A stretch of 64,000 bases of DNA from Gallibacterium genomosp. 1. GTDB lineage: Bacteria; Pseudomonadota; Gammaproteobacteria; Enterobacterales; Pasteurellaceae. The stretch is from assembly GCF_000771875.1 (NCBI RefSeq), contig NZ_JPXX01000023.1, positions 1 through 64,000 of the forward strand, in the 5' to 3' direction. The notes under the pieces were generated by a model. The model saw nothing but the letters and a program-made list of their open reading frames with translations, did no database searches and was not told the DNA's origin. Positions 1 to 9,105 of the stretch are shown here, one piece after another. How positions within the stretch are numbered: position 1 is the first letter of the stretch; every line of letters starts with the position of its first letter. Position numbers and translations under genes: made by a program.

Positions 1-103
1 GTTTAGACACGGTAAATGTACGACAGGTTAAAGAAAGACTTTCCTCGTGTTGAAAGTAGAAATCTACCACTTGTTGTTTAAATGTTTGGTTATATTTAGT
101 CAT
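1..103 (-). CDS. IS3-family transposase OrfA, N-terminal part (partial)
   Basis: The first 34 codons of an OrfA-type protein are read from ATG at 103 towards base 1. The translation begins MTKYNQTFKQQVVDFYF and continues with an HEESLSLTCRTF segment. This is the N-terminal DNA-binding region of IS150-type OrfA proteins, which recognises the element ends. It is cut by the window edge, so the HTH region, any frameshift window and OrfB cannot be seen. The family call rests on this short stretch together with the terminal repeat. Confidence 0.7.
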   Translation of the reverse strand, partial: MTKYNQTFKQQVVDFYFQHEESLSLTCRTFTVSK

Positions 104-160
104 AAAAAATCTGCACCTTTGTCTGTTGGATAATAAGTCCAACTTTTGGGGTGCAGATCA
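1..160 (-). mobile_element. IS150-like (IS3 family) insertion sequence, left end, partial
   Basis: This is the left end of an IS3-family element that runs off the window. Reading inward from base 160 on the minus strand it starts TGATCTGCACCCC and continues AAAAGTTGGAC, the usual look of an IS150-group terminal repeat. Transposase OrfA starts at base 103. A 65-bp near-copy of this end lies at 38519-38583, and a related right end lies at 43906-43929 (18 of 24 bases match), so relatives of the element have been active in this genome. The terminus lies 30 bases from the stop codon of the siderophore-binding protein gene and does not break it. Confidence 0.8.
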
Positions 161-190
161 AATCACAGTGGCTCTAACTTATAACAGAAA

Positions 191-1099
191 TTATTGTATT
201 GCCTGTTCTAATTCAGAAATCATATTTTCTGTTGCTTTTAATCCGCCAAATGCCAAATACCAATTTGCTGCATTTAAATAAATAATATGATTTTGTTGAT
301 AAGCTTTTGTTTTCTTAATTAAATCATTATTCAATACAATTTTTGCATTATCCTTTTTATCAGTAATTGCAGCTGTACGATCTACTACCAATAAATAATC
401 TGGATTTTTTTCAACAATATACTCAAAACCGACACTCATACCGTGGGTAGATGATTTGATATTTTTATCTACCGGTGTAAAACCAAATTTTTGATATACC
501 AAACTATAACGAGAAGTATCACCATAAGCACTAATGCGATTTTCATTAACCAATATTAATAAAGCGTTTTTTCCTTTAGTGAATTTATTTAATTCATCCA
601 CTTTTTTATTCAATTCTGTAATTTTCTGTTTTACAACTTCCTCTTTATTTACAATTTTTCCTAGAATTTCTAAATTATTGACTAATGATGGGTAATAATT
701 GTTGTAATCATTCTGATAATAAAATACCGGAGCAATCTCTTTAAAACGATCCAACATTTTTTGTTGACGACCGGAAACAATAATTAAATCCGGATTTAAT
801 TCATTAATTTTTTCAAATGCTGGTTCAGGCAAAGACCCCACATTCTCAAATTTATCTGATTTAAATGACTCTAAATAAGCCGGTAACGCTGAAGATTTAG
901 GAATACCGACAATACGATCTTCGGCATTTAATTCCCGTAATGTATCCGCTACACCAAAATCTAACACCACAATGCGCTTCGTATCTTGTGGAATAGTCTG
1001 CTTACCTATTACCGAATCGACTGTTATATCCGCTGCATAAGCAGAAGTACCAATAAGAAAGCCTAGTAAGCCAATAACAAATTTTAATGATTTTTTCAT
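191..1099 (-). CDS. siderophore ABC transporter, periplasmic substrate-binding protein (FatB/CeuE/YclQ-like)
   Basis: A 302-residue periplasmic binding protein that would capture a ferric siderophore and deliver it to the permeases encoded upstream. A signal peptide covers residues 1-22 (MKKSLKFVIGLLGFLIG, then cleavage after AYA). The TroA/FepB fold is indicated by the VVLDFGVADTLRELN and LNPDLIIVSGRQQ segments. An upstream extension of the frame would overlap the ATPase gene; the ATG pair at 1102/1099 follows AAGGAG and is the likely start. It is the last gene of a permease-permease-ATPase-binding protein operon. FatB, CeuE, VctP and YclQ bind anguibactin, catechols or petrobactin; the ligand here cannot be read from the sequence. 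Confidence 0.88.
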   Translation of the reverse strand: MKKSLKFVIGLLGFLIGTSAYAADITVDSVIGKQTIPQDTKRIVVLDFGVADTLRELNAEDRIVGIPKSSALPAYLESFKSDKFENVGSLPEPAFEKINELNPDLIIVSGRQQKMLDRFKEIAPVFYYQNDYNNYYPSLVNNLEILGKIVNKEEVVKQKITELNKKVDELNKFTKGKNALLILVNENRISAYGDTSRYSLVYQKFGFTPVDKNIKSSTHGMSVGFEYIVEKNPDYLLVVDRTAAITDKKDNAKIVLNNDLIKKTKAYQQNHIIYLNAANWYLAFGGLKATENMISELEQAIQ

Positions 1100-1130
1100 C
1101 ATTTTCTCCTTAAATATCGATGTTTTAAAT

Positions 1131-1892
1131 TTAACGGAAATAAGTTGCAATTCTTTGCCCATTAATTTGTTGAATTGGAATATGCATATCATAAATATTT
1201 GCTAAAACATCTGTTCTCATAATATTATCCACTGCTCCCTCAGCAACTAATTTTCCTTGCTGCATCGCAATAATATTATCAGCATAACAAGAAGCAAAAT
1301 TAATATCGTGAATAACTATTACGACTGTCTTTCCTAATTTTTCTACTAACTGACGTAACACTTGCATAATTTGTACAGAATGTTTCATATCTAGGTTATT
1401 AAGTGGCTCATCCAATAAAATATAATCCGTATCCTGAGCTAATGTCATTGCAATATAAGCCCGTTGCCGTTGTCCACCACTTAGTAAATGAATTTGTTTA
1501 TGTTTCAATTCATTTAAATTCATATAATCAATAGCATGAGCAATTGCATTATGATCTTCTGAATTTAATCTTCCTTTACTATATGGGAAACGACCAAAAG
1601 AAACTAATTCTTCAATGGTTAGACGTAATGGAATATGATTACTCTGTTTTAAAATCGCCAGTTGACGTGCAATGTTTTCACTCGACTGTTGTTGTAAAGG
1701 AATTCCATTTAAAATTACTTCACCTGTATCCGACATCAATAACCTACTAATAATCGCCAGTAAAGTACTTTTTCCTGCACCATTCGGACCGATAAATGCA
1801 GTTATTTTTCCTTCCGGAATAATCAATGACACATCATCCACTACTTTTTGCTGTCCGAACTGTTTACTAATATTTCTTAATTCTATTGCCAT
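1131..1892 (-). CDS. siderophore ABC transporter, ATP-binding protein
   Basis: A 253-residue FepC/FatE/YclP-type ATPase that powers ferric-siderophore import. Visible motifs are Walker A GPNGAGKS (residues 35-42), the ABC signature LSGGQ (137-141), Walker B YILLDEP (157-163) and the switch histidine in VIHDINFA. The start overlaps the end of the upstream permease gene by 10 bases, so the two are translationally coupled. The binding-protein gene follows after about 30 bases. If the broken first permease is truly non-functional, this ATPase may have no complete membrane partner. Confidence 0.9.
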   Translation of the reverse strand: MAIELRNISKQFGQQKVVDDVSLIIPEGKITAFIGPNGAGKSTLLAIISRLLMSDTGEVILNGIPLQQQSSENIARQLAILKQSNHIPLRLTIEELVSFGRFPYSKGRLNSEDHNAIAHAIDYMNLNELKHKQIHLLSGGQRQRAYIAMTLAQDTDYILLDEPLNNLDMKHSVQIMQVLRQLVEKLGKTVVIVIHDINFASCYADNIIAMQQGKLVAEGAVDNIMRTDVLANIYDMHIPIQQINGQRIATYFR

Positions 1893-2848
1893 TGTTTATT
1901 TGTCCTAAGTAATAAATAAATAAAATAAACTCCACCGATAAAATTAACCAAAATACTCAATGTTGTTTTAAAGGTAAGTAATTGTGAAACAATAAACTGC
2001 CCTAATACCAATACAATAATTGCTATTAAAATAGAAGTAGGAATCAACCATCTATGCTGATATTTCGGCATAAATTCAAAAGTAATATTCATAACCAATA
2101 AACCTAAAAAGGTAATAGGGCCAACCAATGCAGTTGCTACTGATATTAATAATGTTACTATAACTAATAACTGTTTAGTTATTCGTTGATAATTGACACC
2201 TAAATTTATTGCTTGATCACGTCCAAGTGATAATACATCCAAAACCCTAAAATAACGGATACTAAAAAGAGAAATAGCTATAATCATTATTGTTGCAATC
2301 CATAAAATATTGCTATTAATTCGGTTAAAACTAGCAAAACCAATATCTTGTGCAATTTGAAATTCATTAGGATCAATCAATACTTCCATAAAAATCGTCA
2401 TACTTTGGAATAATGTACCAAATACTATTCCTACTAATAATAAGAAAAACATATTTTGCTGTTCTTGTCTAAATAACAATTGATATAAAACTAACGCAAA
2501 TAACAACATTACTGCACTTGAAAAGAAAAAGAGTCCAATAGAATCAATGGCAAATAGTGTTGCTGATCCTGAAAAAAATATTATTGCAGTTTGTATAAAC
2601 AGATATAATGAATCTAAACCTAACACACTTGGCGTTAAAATTCTGTTATTAACCAATGCTTGAAACAGCATTGTTGATAATGCTATTGCTATACCAGTAA
2701 CAATAATAGCTAATAAAGATAAACTTCGATGTGTTAATGCATATTCCCAACGATTTGGTAATTGGTATAGCAAATAAAAAACAGTTACAACAATCGCAAC
2801 TACAATCAATAATATAATCTTTAAACGGCAAGAGAAAATATTACGCAT
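1883..2848 (-). CDS. siderophore ABC transporter, permease 2 (FatC/YclO-like)
   Basis: A 321-residue FecCD-family permease, one half of the membrane channel for a ferric siderophore. It is almost entirely hydrophobic with about nine or ten predicted membrane spans. The conserved SLGRDQAINLGVNYQR stretch is the cytoplasmic loop that contacts the ATPase. I place the start at 2848 because that ATG (MRNIFSC) overlaps the upstream stop codon by 8 bases, a typical coupling arrangement; a longer frame up to 2902 has no such support. It forms a heterodimer with permease 1, which is interrupted here. Confidence 0.88.
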   Translation of the reverse strand: MRNIFSCRLKIILLIVVAIVVTVFYLLYQLPNRWEYALTHRSLSLLAIIVTGIAIALSTMLFQALVNNRILTPSVLGLDSLYLFIQTAIIFFSGSATLFAIDSIGLFFFSSAVMLLFALVLYQLLFRQEQQNMFFLLLVGIVFGTLFQSMTIFMEVLIDPNEFQIAQDIGFASFNRINSNILWIATIMIIAISLFSIRYFRVLDVLSLGRDQAINLGVNYQRITKQLLVIVTLLISVATALVGPITFLGLLVMNITFEFMPKYQHRWLIPTSILIAIIVLVLGQFIVSQLLTFKTTLSILVNFIGGVYFIYLLLRTNKQWQ

Positions 2849-3797
2849 TACGATACCTTTTAAATAATAAATAGAGGAAAATAGCACTACCAAAAACGCC
2901 AACTACTGCATTAATCGAAATTTCATAAGGATAAATCACAATGCGTCCAAGAATATCGCAAAATAATACGAAAATAGCTCCTAATAATGCAGTATGAGAC
3001 AAAGTATTGCGTAAGTTATCTCCTAAATATAAGGCAACAATATTGGGGATAATTAATCCTAAAAAGGGAATAACTCCTACGGTAACAATAACAATTGACG
3101 ATACAATAGAAACAATAGCCAACCCTAAATAAAGTACCTGTTTATAATTTAATCCTAGATTAGTGGCAAATTCTTCTCCCATTCCAATAATGGAAAAACG
3201 TTGTGCATAAATATAAGCAAATAATATTGTTGGTATGCTGATATAAAGCATTTCATATCTTCCACTCATAATCAAAGAAAAATCACCTTGTAACCAAGCA
3301 GATAAATTTTGTAATAGGTCTTGTTGATAAGCGATAAAAGCGGTCATAGAACTAATAATATTGCCAAACATAATGCCAACTAACGGTACAAAAATAACAT
3401 CAGTAAATTTTAGTTTTGACAATAAAGTCATAAATAACAATGAGCCGGCAAATGCTGCAATAATTGCAATAGCCGATTTTAATAACATTGAAGCATCAGG
3501 AAAGCAAAGAATAGCTAATAAAACACCTTATCGCGCACAATCCATCGTTCCGGCGGTGGTTGGTGAAACAAAGCGATTACGACTAAGTTGTTGTATAATT
3601 AAGCCACAAATGCTTAAACCAGCACCGGCAATCAATATACTAATTAAACGTGGAATGCGGCTAATCAATAAAATTTGCCATTGTTCAGCATTAAACTGTA
3701 GTAAACCGCTAATAGTGACAGAACTCACACCAATTAATAAAGAAATGATTGATAATACTACTAATAATAACAATAGATATCGTCGTTGAATCATCAT
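2841..3797 (-). pseudogene. siderophore ABC transporter, permease 1 (FatD/YclN-like), interrupted by one in-frame stop
   Basis: A FecCD-family permease of 318 codons that would be full length except for a TAA at 3528-3530. Before the stop the frame reads ...SPTTAGTMDCAR; after it, in the same frame, GVLLAILCFPDASMLLKSA and on to the normal C-terminus. No bases are gained or lost, so the event is a single substitution, probably TTA (Leu) to TAA. The product would end after 89 residues, with possible re-initiation at the ATG at 3488 giving a 215-residue fragment. It is the first gene of the operon, behind a Fur-like box. A sequencing error at this codon is the main alternative. Confidence 0.85.
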
Positions 3798-3815
3798 TTT
3801 ATACCGCTTCTAATA

Positions 3816-3834
3816 AATGATAACAATTCTTATT
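3816..3834 (-). promoter_or_regulatory. candidate Fur box for the siderophore importer operon
   Basis: The 19 bases AATGATAACAATTCTTATT match the classical Fur consensus GATAATGATAATCATTATC at 12 positions. They lie about 20 bases upstream of the first permease start codon, where Fur binding would block transcription when iron is sufficient. The call is from sequence and position only. Confidence 0.5.
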
Positions 3835-3882
3835 TTTTGAAAGAATATTGCCACGATAGGAAATGAATTTCAAGTAAAAAAT

Positions 3883-3913
3883 AACCCTGTTATCCATTGG
3901 AAATAACAGGGTT
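3883..3913 (-). terminator. rho-independent terminator after modA
   Basis: A perfect 11-bp stem (AACCCTGTTAT with ATAACAGGGTT) around a 9-base loop. On the minus strand it is followed by TTATTTTTT. It lies just past the modA stop codon and separates the molybdate operon from the siderophore operon. Confidence 0.85.
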
Positions 3914-3984
3914 TTCACAAAAAATAAACTATGGTATTTCAATTTACAAAGTAGTATTTCTCTAAGAAAAAATTCTGATATCAA

Positions 3985-4743
3985 TTAGTTATATACACTA
4001 AATCCATATTTTTCAAACACTTTTGAGGCAGATTCTGTCTGCAAATAGCTAAAAAATGCTTTTGCAGCTTCACTATCATTGCCTCTAATTAACGCTGCCG
4101 GATACTCAATTTTAGGGTAACTACCTGCTGGGAAAATACCCACGACCTTTACTTTTTCACTTTGCTTCGCATCAGTTCCATACACCACGCCTAAAGGAGC
4201 TTCATCTCTTTCCACTAAGGCAAGCGCTGCTCGTACATCTTTGCCTCGAGCCAATTTAGATTCGATCTTATCCCACAGACCAAGTTTTGTTGTCGCCGCT
4301 TTCATATATTGCCCTGCCGGAACGTGATCAGGATCACCGACAGAAAGAAAACTATGCTGCAACGCTTGTATCCAATCCCCTTTTGCAATATCAATTTGCT
4401 GCAAATGGCTCTCTTGATTAGCGATCATCACTAAATCATTACCGACCAATACACGGTCTGAATCTTTTAGCAACAACCCTTTCTCTTTCAAATAATTCAT
4501 CCATTTTGTATTAGCAGAGATAAAAATATTTGCCGGTGCTCCCTCTTCAATCTGTTTTGCTAATGTTGACGATGATGCAAAAGAGAAGACAATCTCATCT
4601 TTCGGCGAGTTTTGTTTATACTGTTGAGCAATATCCTGCAACGCATTGGTCATTGATGCCGCAGCAAAAACCGTCACCTGTTCTGCATATGCATACATTG
4701 TAGCGATGGAAAATAATGAAGTAATTAATAACTTTCTAAACAT
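3985..4743 (-). CDS. modA: molybdate ABC transporter, periplasmic binding protein ModA
   Basis: A 252-residue molybdate/tungstate-binding protein with a signal peptide at residues 1-20 (cut after AYA). The opening VTVFAAASMTNALQDI holds the serine that binds the oxyanion in ModA proteins. Downstream segments FSFASSSTLAKQIEEGAP and GDPDHVPAGQYMK are family-typical, as is the length. AAGGAG precedes the start. It is the third gene of a modB-modC-modA run on this strand; the common order elsewhere is A-B-C. A strong terminator follows it. Confidence 0.95.
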   Translation of the reverse strand: MFRKLLITSLFSIATMYAYAEQVTVFAAASMTNALQDIAQQYKQNSPKDEIVFSFASSSTLAKQIEEGAPANIFISANTKWMNYLKEKGLLLKDSDRVLVGNDLVMIANQESHLQQIDIAKGDWIQALQHSFLSVGDPDHVPAGQYMKAATTKLGLWDKIESKLARGKDVRAALALVERDEAPLGVVYGTDAKQSEKVKVVGIFPAGSYPKIEYPAALIRGNDSEAAKAFFSYLQTESASKVFEKYGFSVYN

Positions 4744-4787
4744 TACCGTTCTCCTTTTCTTGTGATGAATAAATTTTCTAACTATTG

Positions 4788-5843
4788 CTACTTAAGTAAA
4801 ATCTGTATATCTAACAAATAGATATAAACCATTTGTTGCGCAACGAATATTGACGAAAGTTGTTGCTTAACGGGAATATCAATCACCATATCATCAGACA
4901 GACAAACAATCACAGTACTTCCGGCACTATTGGCTTTTATCGTCTGAATCGTTCCTTGCAAACAATATGGAATGCTGCTATTTGCTATCGGCTGTGAGCT
5001 TAAAACCAGATCACGCTGGCTAATCAAACATTTTACCGAGCAACCAACATCGATTTTCGATATGGTTGGAATCGCTAACGGTTGTTGAGCTAATTCTACA
5101 CAAACAAGGTTCTCTTTATTCGCTGTCACTGTTGCCGGGAATAGCCACTGTTTTGCTTGTTCTCTTTGCCACTCTCTTAATACGCCACTATTCCAAATAG
5201 TTTCAATATCAGAAAACGCTGCCACTTTGCCGTTCTCTAATAACACCACACGATCCGCCAATGTTTTCAATTCATCCAAACTATGCGTAACATAAAGAAT
5301 TGGAATATCAATTTCTTGCACTAATCGCTGCAAATAGCGCATTAACTCCTGTTTTCTCGGAATATCCAGTGCGGATAAAGGCTCATCCATCAATAATAAT
5401 TTTGGTTCGGAAAGCAAGGCTCGACCAATAGCAACACGCTGTTTTTCACCTCCTGACAAGGTTATCGGATAACGATTTAAAAGTTGTGATAATCCTAATA
5501 ACTCTACAATCGCATTAAACTTTTCTTTTGAAAAAGATTTCATACCGTAGGTTAAATTTCCTTTAACGCGATAATGAGGGAATAGACGTGCTTCCTGGAA
5601 AACGTAGCCGATATGACGTTGTTCAATGGGCAAGTTAATCTGTTGTGCGGTATCAACTAACCTATTGTTCTGCAAGCAAATATATCCCTGATCAATATGA
5701 CTCAACCCCGCAATCATATTTAACACCGAAGATTTTCCGGCTCCGGAACGCCCGAACAACATTGTGATACCCTGTGTCGGCAACTGCAGATCAAGCTCTA
5801 TCTGAATATCAGGAAACTGTTTTTTAATCCGTAATTCAAGCAT
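4788..5843 (-). CDS. modC: molybdate ABC transporter, ATP-binding protein ModC
   Basis: A 351-residue ATPase energising molybdate import. Walker A is GRSGAGKS at residues 31-38. The signature LSGGEKQR and Walker B LLLMDEPLSALD follow, and the last 100 or so residues form a regulatory MOP/TOBE region that can bind molybdate. The start overlaps the end of modB by 8 bases, so the two are coupled. modA follows after 44 bases. Confidence 0.95.
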   Translation of the reverse strand: MLELRIKKQFPDIQIELDLQLPTQGITMLFGRSGAGKSSVLNMIAGLSHIDQGYICLQNNRLVDTAQQINLPIEQRHIGYVFQEARLFPHYRVKGNLTYGMKSFSKEKFNAIVELLGLSQLLNRYPITLSGGEKQRVAIGRALLSEPKLLLMDEPLSALDIPRKQELMRYLQRLVQEIDIPILYVTHSLDELKTLADRVVLLENGKVAAFSDIETIWNSGVLREWQREQAKQWLFPATVTANKENLVCVELAQQPLAIPTISKIDVGCSVKCLISQRDLVLSSQPIANSSIPYCLQGTIQTIKANSAGSTVIVCLSDDMVIDIPVKQQLSSIFVAQQMVYIYLLDIQILLK

Positions 5844-6552
5844 AACGTTGCCCTAATTTTTTGTACATATAACGCGCCAACCATTCTGATAATGCTAATG
5901 AACTCAAGGATAACATTATAGAAAGTAAGCATAGTTTAAAGGCTTGATCCTCTGCCCCCGGTGTTTGAATAAAGGCGTACATCGCTAATGGAATGGTTTG
6001 CGTTTGCCCAACGATATTGGAAACAAAGGTAATCGTTGCACCAAATTCGCCCAAAGAGCGCGCAAAGCCTAACACCATTCCAGCCAATACCCCCGGCAAT
6101 GCCAATGGCAATGTAATGGTAAAAAATACGCGTTTTGGCGAAGCACCTAATGTTCTTGCCGTTAATTCTAAATGCGGATCAATATTCTCTAATGAAAGCC
6201 GAATTGAACGTACAACCAATGGAAATGCCACTACCGCTGAAGCTAACACCGCACCTCGCCAGCTAAAAGCGAACGATAAACCAAACCAATCAAACAGATA
6301 TTGCCCAATGATGCCTTTTCTTCCCATCACCACCAACAATAAATAACCAATCACCACCGGTGGCAACACTAACGGCAAGTAGACCAAACTATTAAGCAAT
6401 GATTTACCCCAAAACTGTTTTCGCGCCAATAACCAAGCAATAAAAATTGCAAAAGGCAAACTCCATAGCATTGCATTCAGCGCCACTTCCAAACTTAGCC
6501 ATAATGCTTTCACTTGTTGTGGCGTAAACATAAAATAGTTTAACCAATCCAT
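5836..6552 (-). CDS. modB: molybdate ABC transporter, permease ModB
   Basis: A 238-residue inner-membrane permease with about five spans. The EAA loop that docks to ModC is visible as TARTLGASPKRVFFTITLPL, followed by ARSLGEFGATITFVSN, a hallmark of ModB. The start is preceded by AAGGGA. It lies only 25 bases after yadH, so transcription from the yadG promoter may run into the molybdate genes. The gene leads modB-modC-modA. Confidence 0.94.
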   Translation of the reverse strand: MDWLNYFMFTPQQVKALWLSLEVALNAMLWSLPFAIFIAWLLARKQFWGKSLLNSLVYLPLVLPPVVIGYLLLVVMGRKGIIGQYLFDWFGLSFAFSWRGAVLASAVVAFPLVVRSIRLSLENIDPHLELTARTLGASPKRVFFTITLPLALPGVLAGMVLGFARSLGEFGATITFVSNIVGQTQTIPLAMYAFIQTPGAEDQAFKLCLLSIMLSLSSLALSEWLARYMYKKLGQRYA

Positions 6553-6577
6553 ACAGAATTTCCCTTCAAGCCATCAC

Positions 6578-7348
6578 TTAGTTTCTTAGACCAACGCCGC
6601 GTTTAATTAATTGATAAACAAAGCAATATAAGATTGCAATAAACAACGCCAATACACTGAAAGTGTAATGCAGCGACACATCGCTGATGCCTAAAAAGCC
6701 ATAACGAAAACCGTTAATCATATAAACGATCGGGTTTAATTTAGATACCCATTGCCAAAATTCCGGTAATAACGAAATAGAATAAAAAACTCCGCCCAAA
6801 TAAGTTAGCGGCGTTAAAACGAAAGTCGGAATAATAGAAGTATCATCAAATGAACGTGCAAACACCGCATTAATTAAACCGCCTAACGAGAATGTTGCCG
6901 TGGTCATCAACAAAATACAGAGAATAACGACCCAAGAATAGACATCAAAACGGACAAAAAAGAGGGAAACTAAGGTAACCAAAAAACCAACAAAAATGCC
7001 TCTTGCCATTCCGCCGGAAATATAACCTAAAATGATGATATGTGGTGAAGTAGGCGATACCAATAACTCCTCAACGTTACGTGCAAATTTTGTACTATAA
7101 AAAGATGAAGCGACATTCGCGAATGAATTGGTGATTGCCGACATCATAATTAATCCCGGCACAATAAATTGCATATAACTTACGCCATTCATTTCACCGA
7201 TCCGCCCACCGATTAATTTTCCGAAAATCACAAAATAGAGCATCATCGTGATCACCGGCGGCACTAAAGTCTGTACCCAAATACGCATAAATCGTTGAAT
7301 TTCTTTGCGTAAAATGGTTTTATAGGCAACCCAAGACAGTGACGACAT
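6578..7348 (-). CDS. yadH: ABC-2 type transporter permease YadH
   Basis: A 256-residue ABC-2 family inner-membrane permease with six predicted spans. The FIVPGLIMMSAITNSFANVASSF region is typical of YadH. It pairs with YadG as a presumed exporter of unknown substrate. The start codon directly abuts the yadG stop and has GGAGGGAG upstream. The yadGH-can neighbourhood is the same as in enteric bacteria. The molybdate permease gene follows after 25 bases. Confidence 0.9.
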   Translation of the reverse strand: MSSLSWVAYKTILRKEIQRFMRIWVQTLVPPVITMMLYFVIFGKLIGGRIGEMNGVSYMQFIVPGLIMMSAITNSFANVASSFYSTKFARNVEELLVSPTSPHIIILGYISGGMARGIFVGFLVTLVSLFFVRFDVYSWVVILCILLMTTATFSLGGLINAVFARSFDDTSIIPTFVLTPLTYLGGVFYSISLLPEFWQWVSKLNPIVYMINGFRYGFLGISDVSLHYTFSVLALFIAILYCFVYQLIKRGVGLRN

Positions 7349-8290
7349 TTATACTCCCTCCTGTTTTGCTTTATCCGCATCTGATTTATTTAACGCCATA
7401 CTGACGAACAACTCTTCTAATCGATTTGCCTTATTACGCATACTTAACACCGTAATATCCTGTTTTGCCAGTTCAAGAAAGAGCCCGTTTAATCCCTGTT
7501 CACGATGTACTTCCACCTCTAACGTGACAGGATCGACAATTTTCACGGCATAATCACTTAATTTCACCTCAGATACGCTATGCGCAAGATCCAAAATGAA
7601 CGTTTCCGTTTCCAATTTTGATAACAGAGATTTCATCGAGGTATTTACAACTAATCTCCCCTGCTGAATAATGCCAATATTTCGGCACAGCATTTCCGCC
7701 TCTTCTAAATAGTGCGTAGTTAAAATAATCGTGGTTCCCTGTTGATTCAGTTCTTGTAAAAATTGCCACATAGTACGGCGTAATTCGATATCCACACCGG
7801 CAGTCGGTTCATCCAAAATTAATAGACGAGGTTTATGCATCAAGGCACGAGCAATCATTAAACGGCGTTTCATACCGCCGGATAACTGCATCGATTTTTG
7901 ATAACGCTTATCCCATAAATCCAGTTTTTTTAGCCAAATTTCCGCCCTTTTTAAAGCTTCCTGACGAGGCACTCCGTAATAGCCGGCTTGATTAGTCAAA
8001 ATATCAATCACTTTCTCAAAATTATTGAAATTAAATTCTTGAGGTACAACGCCCAGCTGTTTTTTCAACTCACTCTGTTGAGTATCTAAATCATAACCGA
8101 ACACTTTTACTTGACCACTCGTCTTATTGACCAAAGAGCTGATAATACCAATTGTGGTAGATTTTCCGGCACCGTTATGCCCGAGCAATGCATAAAAATC
8201 ACCCTCTTTTACAGTAAGATCAATACCGTGCAAGGCTTTAAAACCATTGCGGTATGATTTTGTTAATTGCTTAATTTCTAATGCAAACAT
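7349..8290 (-). CDS. yadG: ABC transporter ATP-binding protein YadG
   Basis: A 313-residue ATPase partner of YadH. Walker A GHNGAGKST lies near residues 35-43, the signature is LSGGMKRR, Walker B is LLILDEPTAGVD and the switch histidine is in LTTHYLEEAE. I start it at 8290 (MFALEIKQLTK), which has AAGGA at the right distance and matches the usual length of about 308; the frame is open 40 codons further upstream but that part is not YadG-like. It is divergent from can across 119 bases. Confidence 0.92.
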   Translation of the reverse strand: MFALEIKQLTKSYRNGFKALHGIDLTVKEGDFYALLGHNGAGKSTTIGIISSLVNKTSGQVKVFGYDLDTQQSELKKQLGVVPQEFNFNNFEKVIDILTNQAGYYGVPRQEALKRAEIWLKKLDLWDKRYQKSMQLSGGMKRRLMIARALMHKPRLLILDEPTAGVDIELRRTMWQFLQELNQQGTTIILTTHYLEEAEMLCRNIGIIQQGRLVVNTSMKSLLSKLETETFILDLAHSVSEVKLSDYAVKIVDPVTLEVEVHREQGLNGLFLELAKQDITVLSMRNKANRLEELFVSMALNKSDADKAKQEGV

Positions 8291-8409
8291 TAATGATCCT
8301 TCAATTATTTTCTTATTGTTGATGAAAATGTCATAGGCAGGTAGGATTTTATCGGTATAATGCAAAATGCTCGACAATAATAACATATCTTCAAGATTAA
8401 GGTGTAACA

Positions 8410-9099
8410 ATGAAGAAAATCGAACAGCTGTTTGCCAACAATTTCAAATGGGCAACAGAAATGAAAGAGCAACACGCAGATTACTTTGCTCAACTTGCCG
8501 AACATCAAAAACCGACTTACCTTTGGATTGGCTGCTCCGATAGCCGCGTTCCTGCCGAAAAACTAACAAATTTAGGTCCTGGAGAACTGTTTGTACATCG
8601 CAATGTCGGCAATCAAGTTATCCATACTGATCTGAACTGTCTGTCCGTAGTGCAATATGCCGTTGATGTACTCGATATTGAGCATATCATTATTTGCGGT
8701 CATACCAATTGTGGCGGCATTCACGCAGCGATCAGTAACCAAGAACTTGGTTTAATTAATAACTGGCTACTACATATTCGCGATATTTGGTTCAAACATA
8801 GCCATCTATTAGGAAAATTGTCACCGGAACAACGTGCAGATGTTTTAACCAGAATTAATGTTGCCGAGCAGGTCTATAACTTGGGAATGTCTTCTATCGT
8901 ACGCTCTGCTTGGAATCGTGGCAAAAAACTCTCACTTCACGGTTGGGTTTACGATGTTAGTGACGGTTTTCTCATCGATCAAGGTGTAATCGCTACTAGT
9001 CGAGAAACATTGGAGATCACTTACCGCCAAGCTATTGCCAAATTACTCTTAGAATATGTTGATCAACCACAATCAGTACCAGATTCCAAACTCAAATAG
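8410..9099 (+). CDS. can: beta-class carbonic anhydrase
   Basis: A 229-residue zinc enzyme interconverting carbon dioxide and bicarbonate in the cytoplasm. Zinc ligands C42, D44, H98 and C101 are all present, with R46 beside D44. The non-catalytic bicarbonate site of the H. influenzae enzyme (W39, R64, Y181) is conserved at identical numbering, so allosteric inhibition by bicarbonate is expected. It is divergent from yadG and convergent with epmC, whose stop lies only a few bases away. Confidence 0.97.
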   Translation: MKKIEQLFANNFKWATEMKEQHADYFAQLAEHQKPTYLWIGCSDSRVPAEKLTNLGPGELFVHRNVGNQVIHTDLNCLSVVQYAVDVLDIEHIIICGHTNCGGIHAAISNQELGLINNWLLHIRDIWFKHSHLLGKLSPEQRADVLTRINVAEQVYNLGMSSIVRSAWNRGKKLSLHGWVYDVSDGFLIDQGVIATSRETLEITYRQAIAKLLLEYVDQPQSVPDSKLK

Positions 9100-9105
9100 A
9101 AAATC

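Noticed and set aside
3361-3789. A 142-codon plus-strand frame opposite the siderophore permease gene
   Set aside because: It is the antisense shadow of the permease, low-complexity in character and without a ribosome site.
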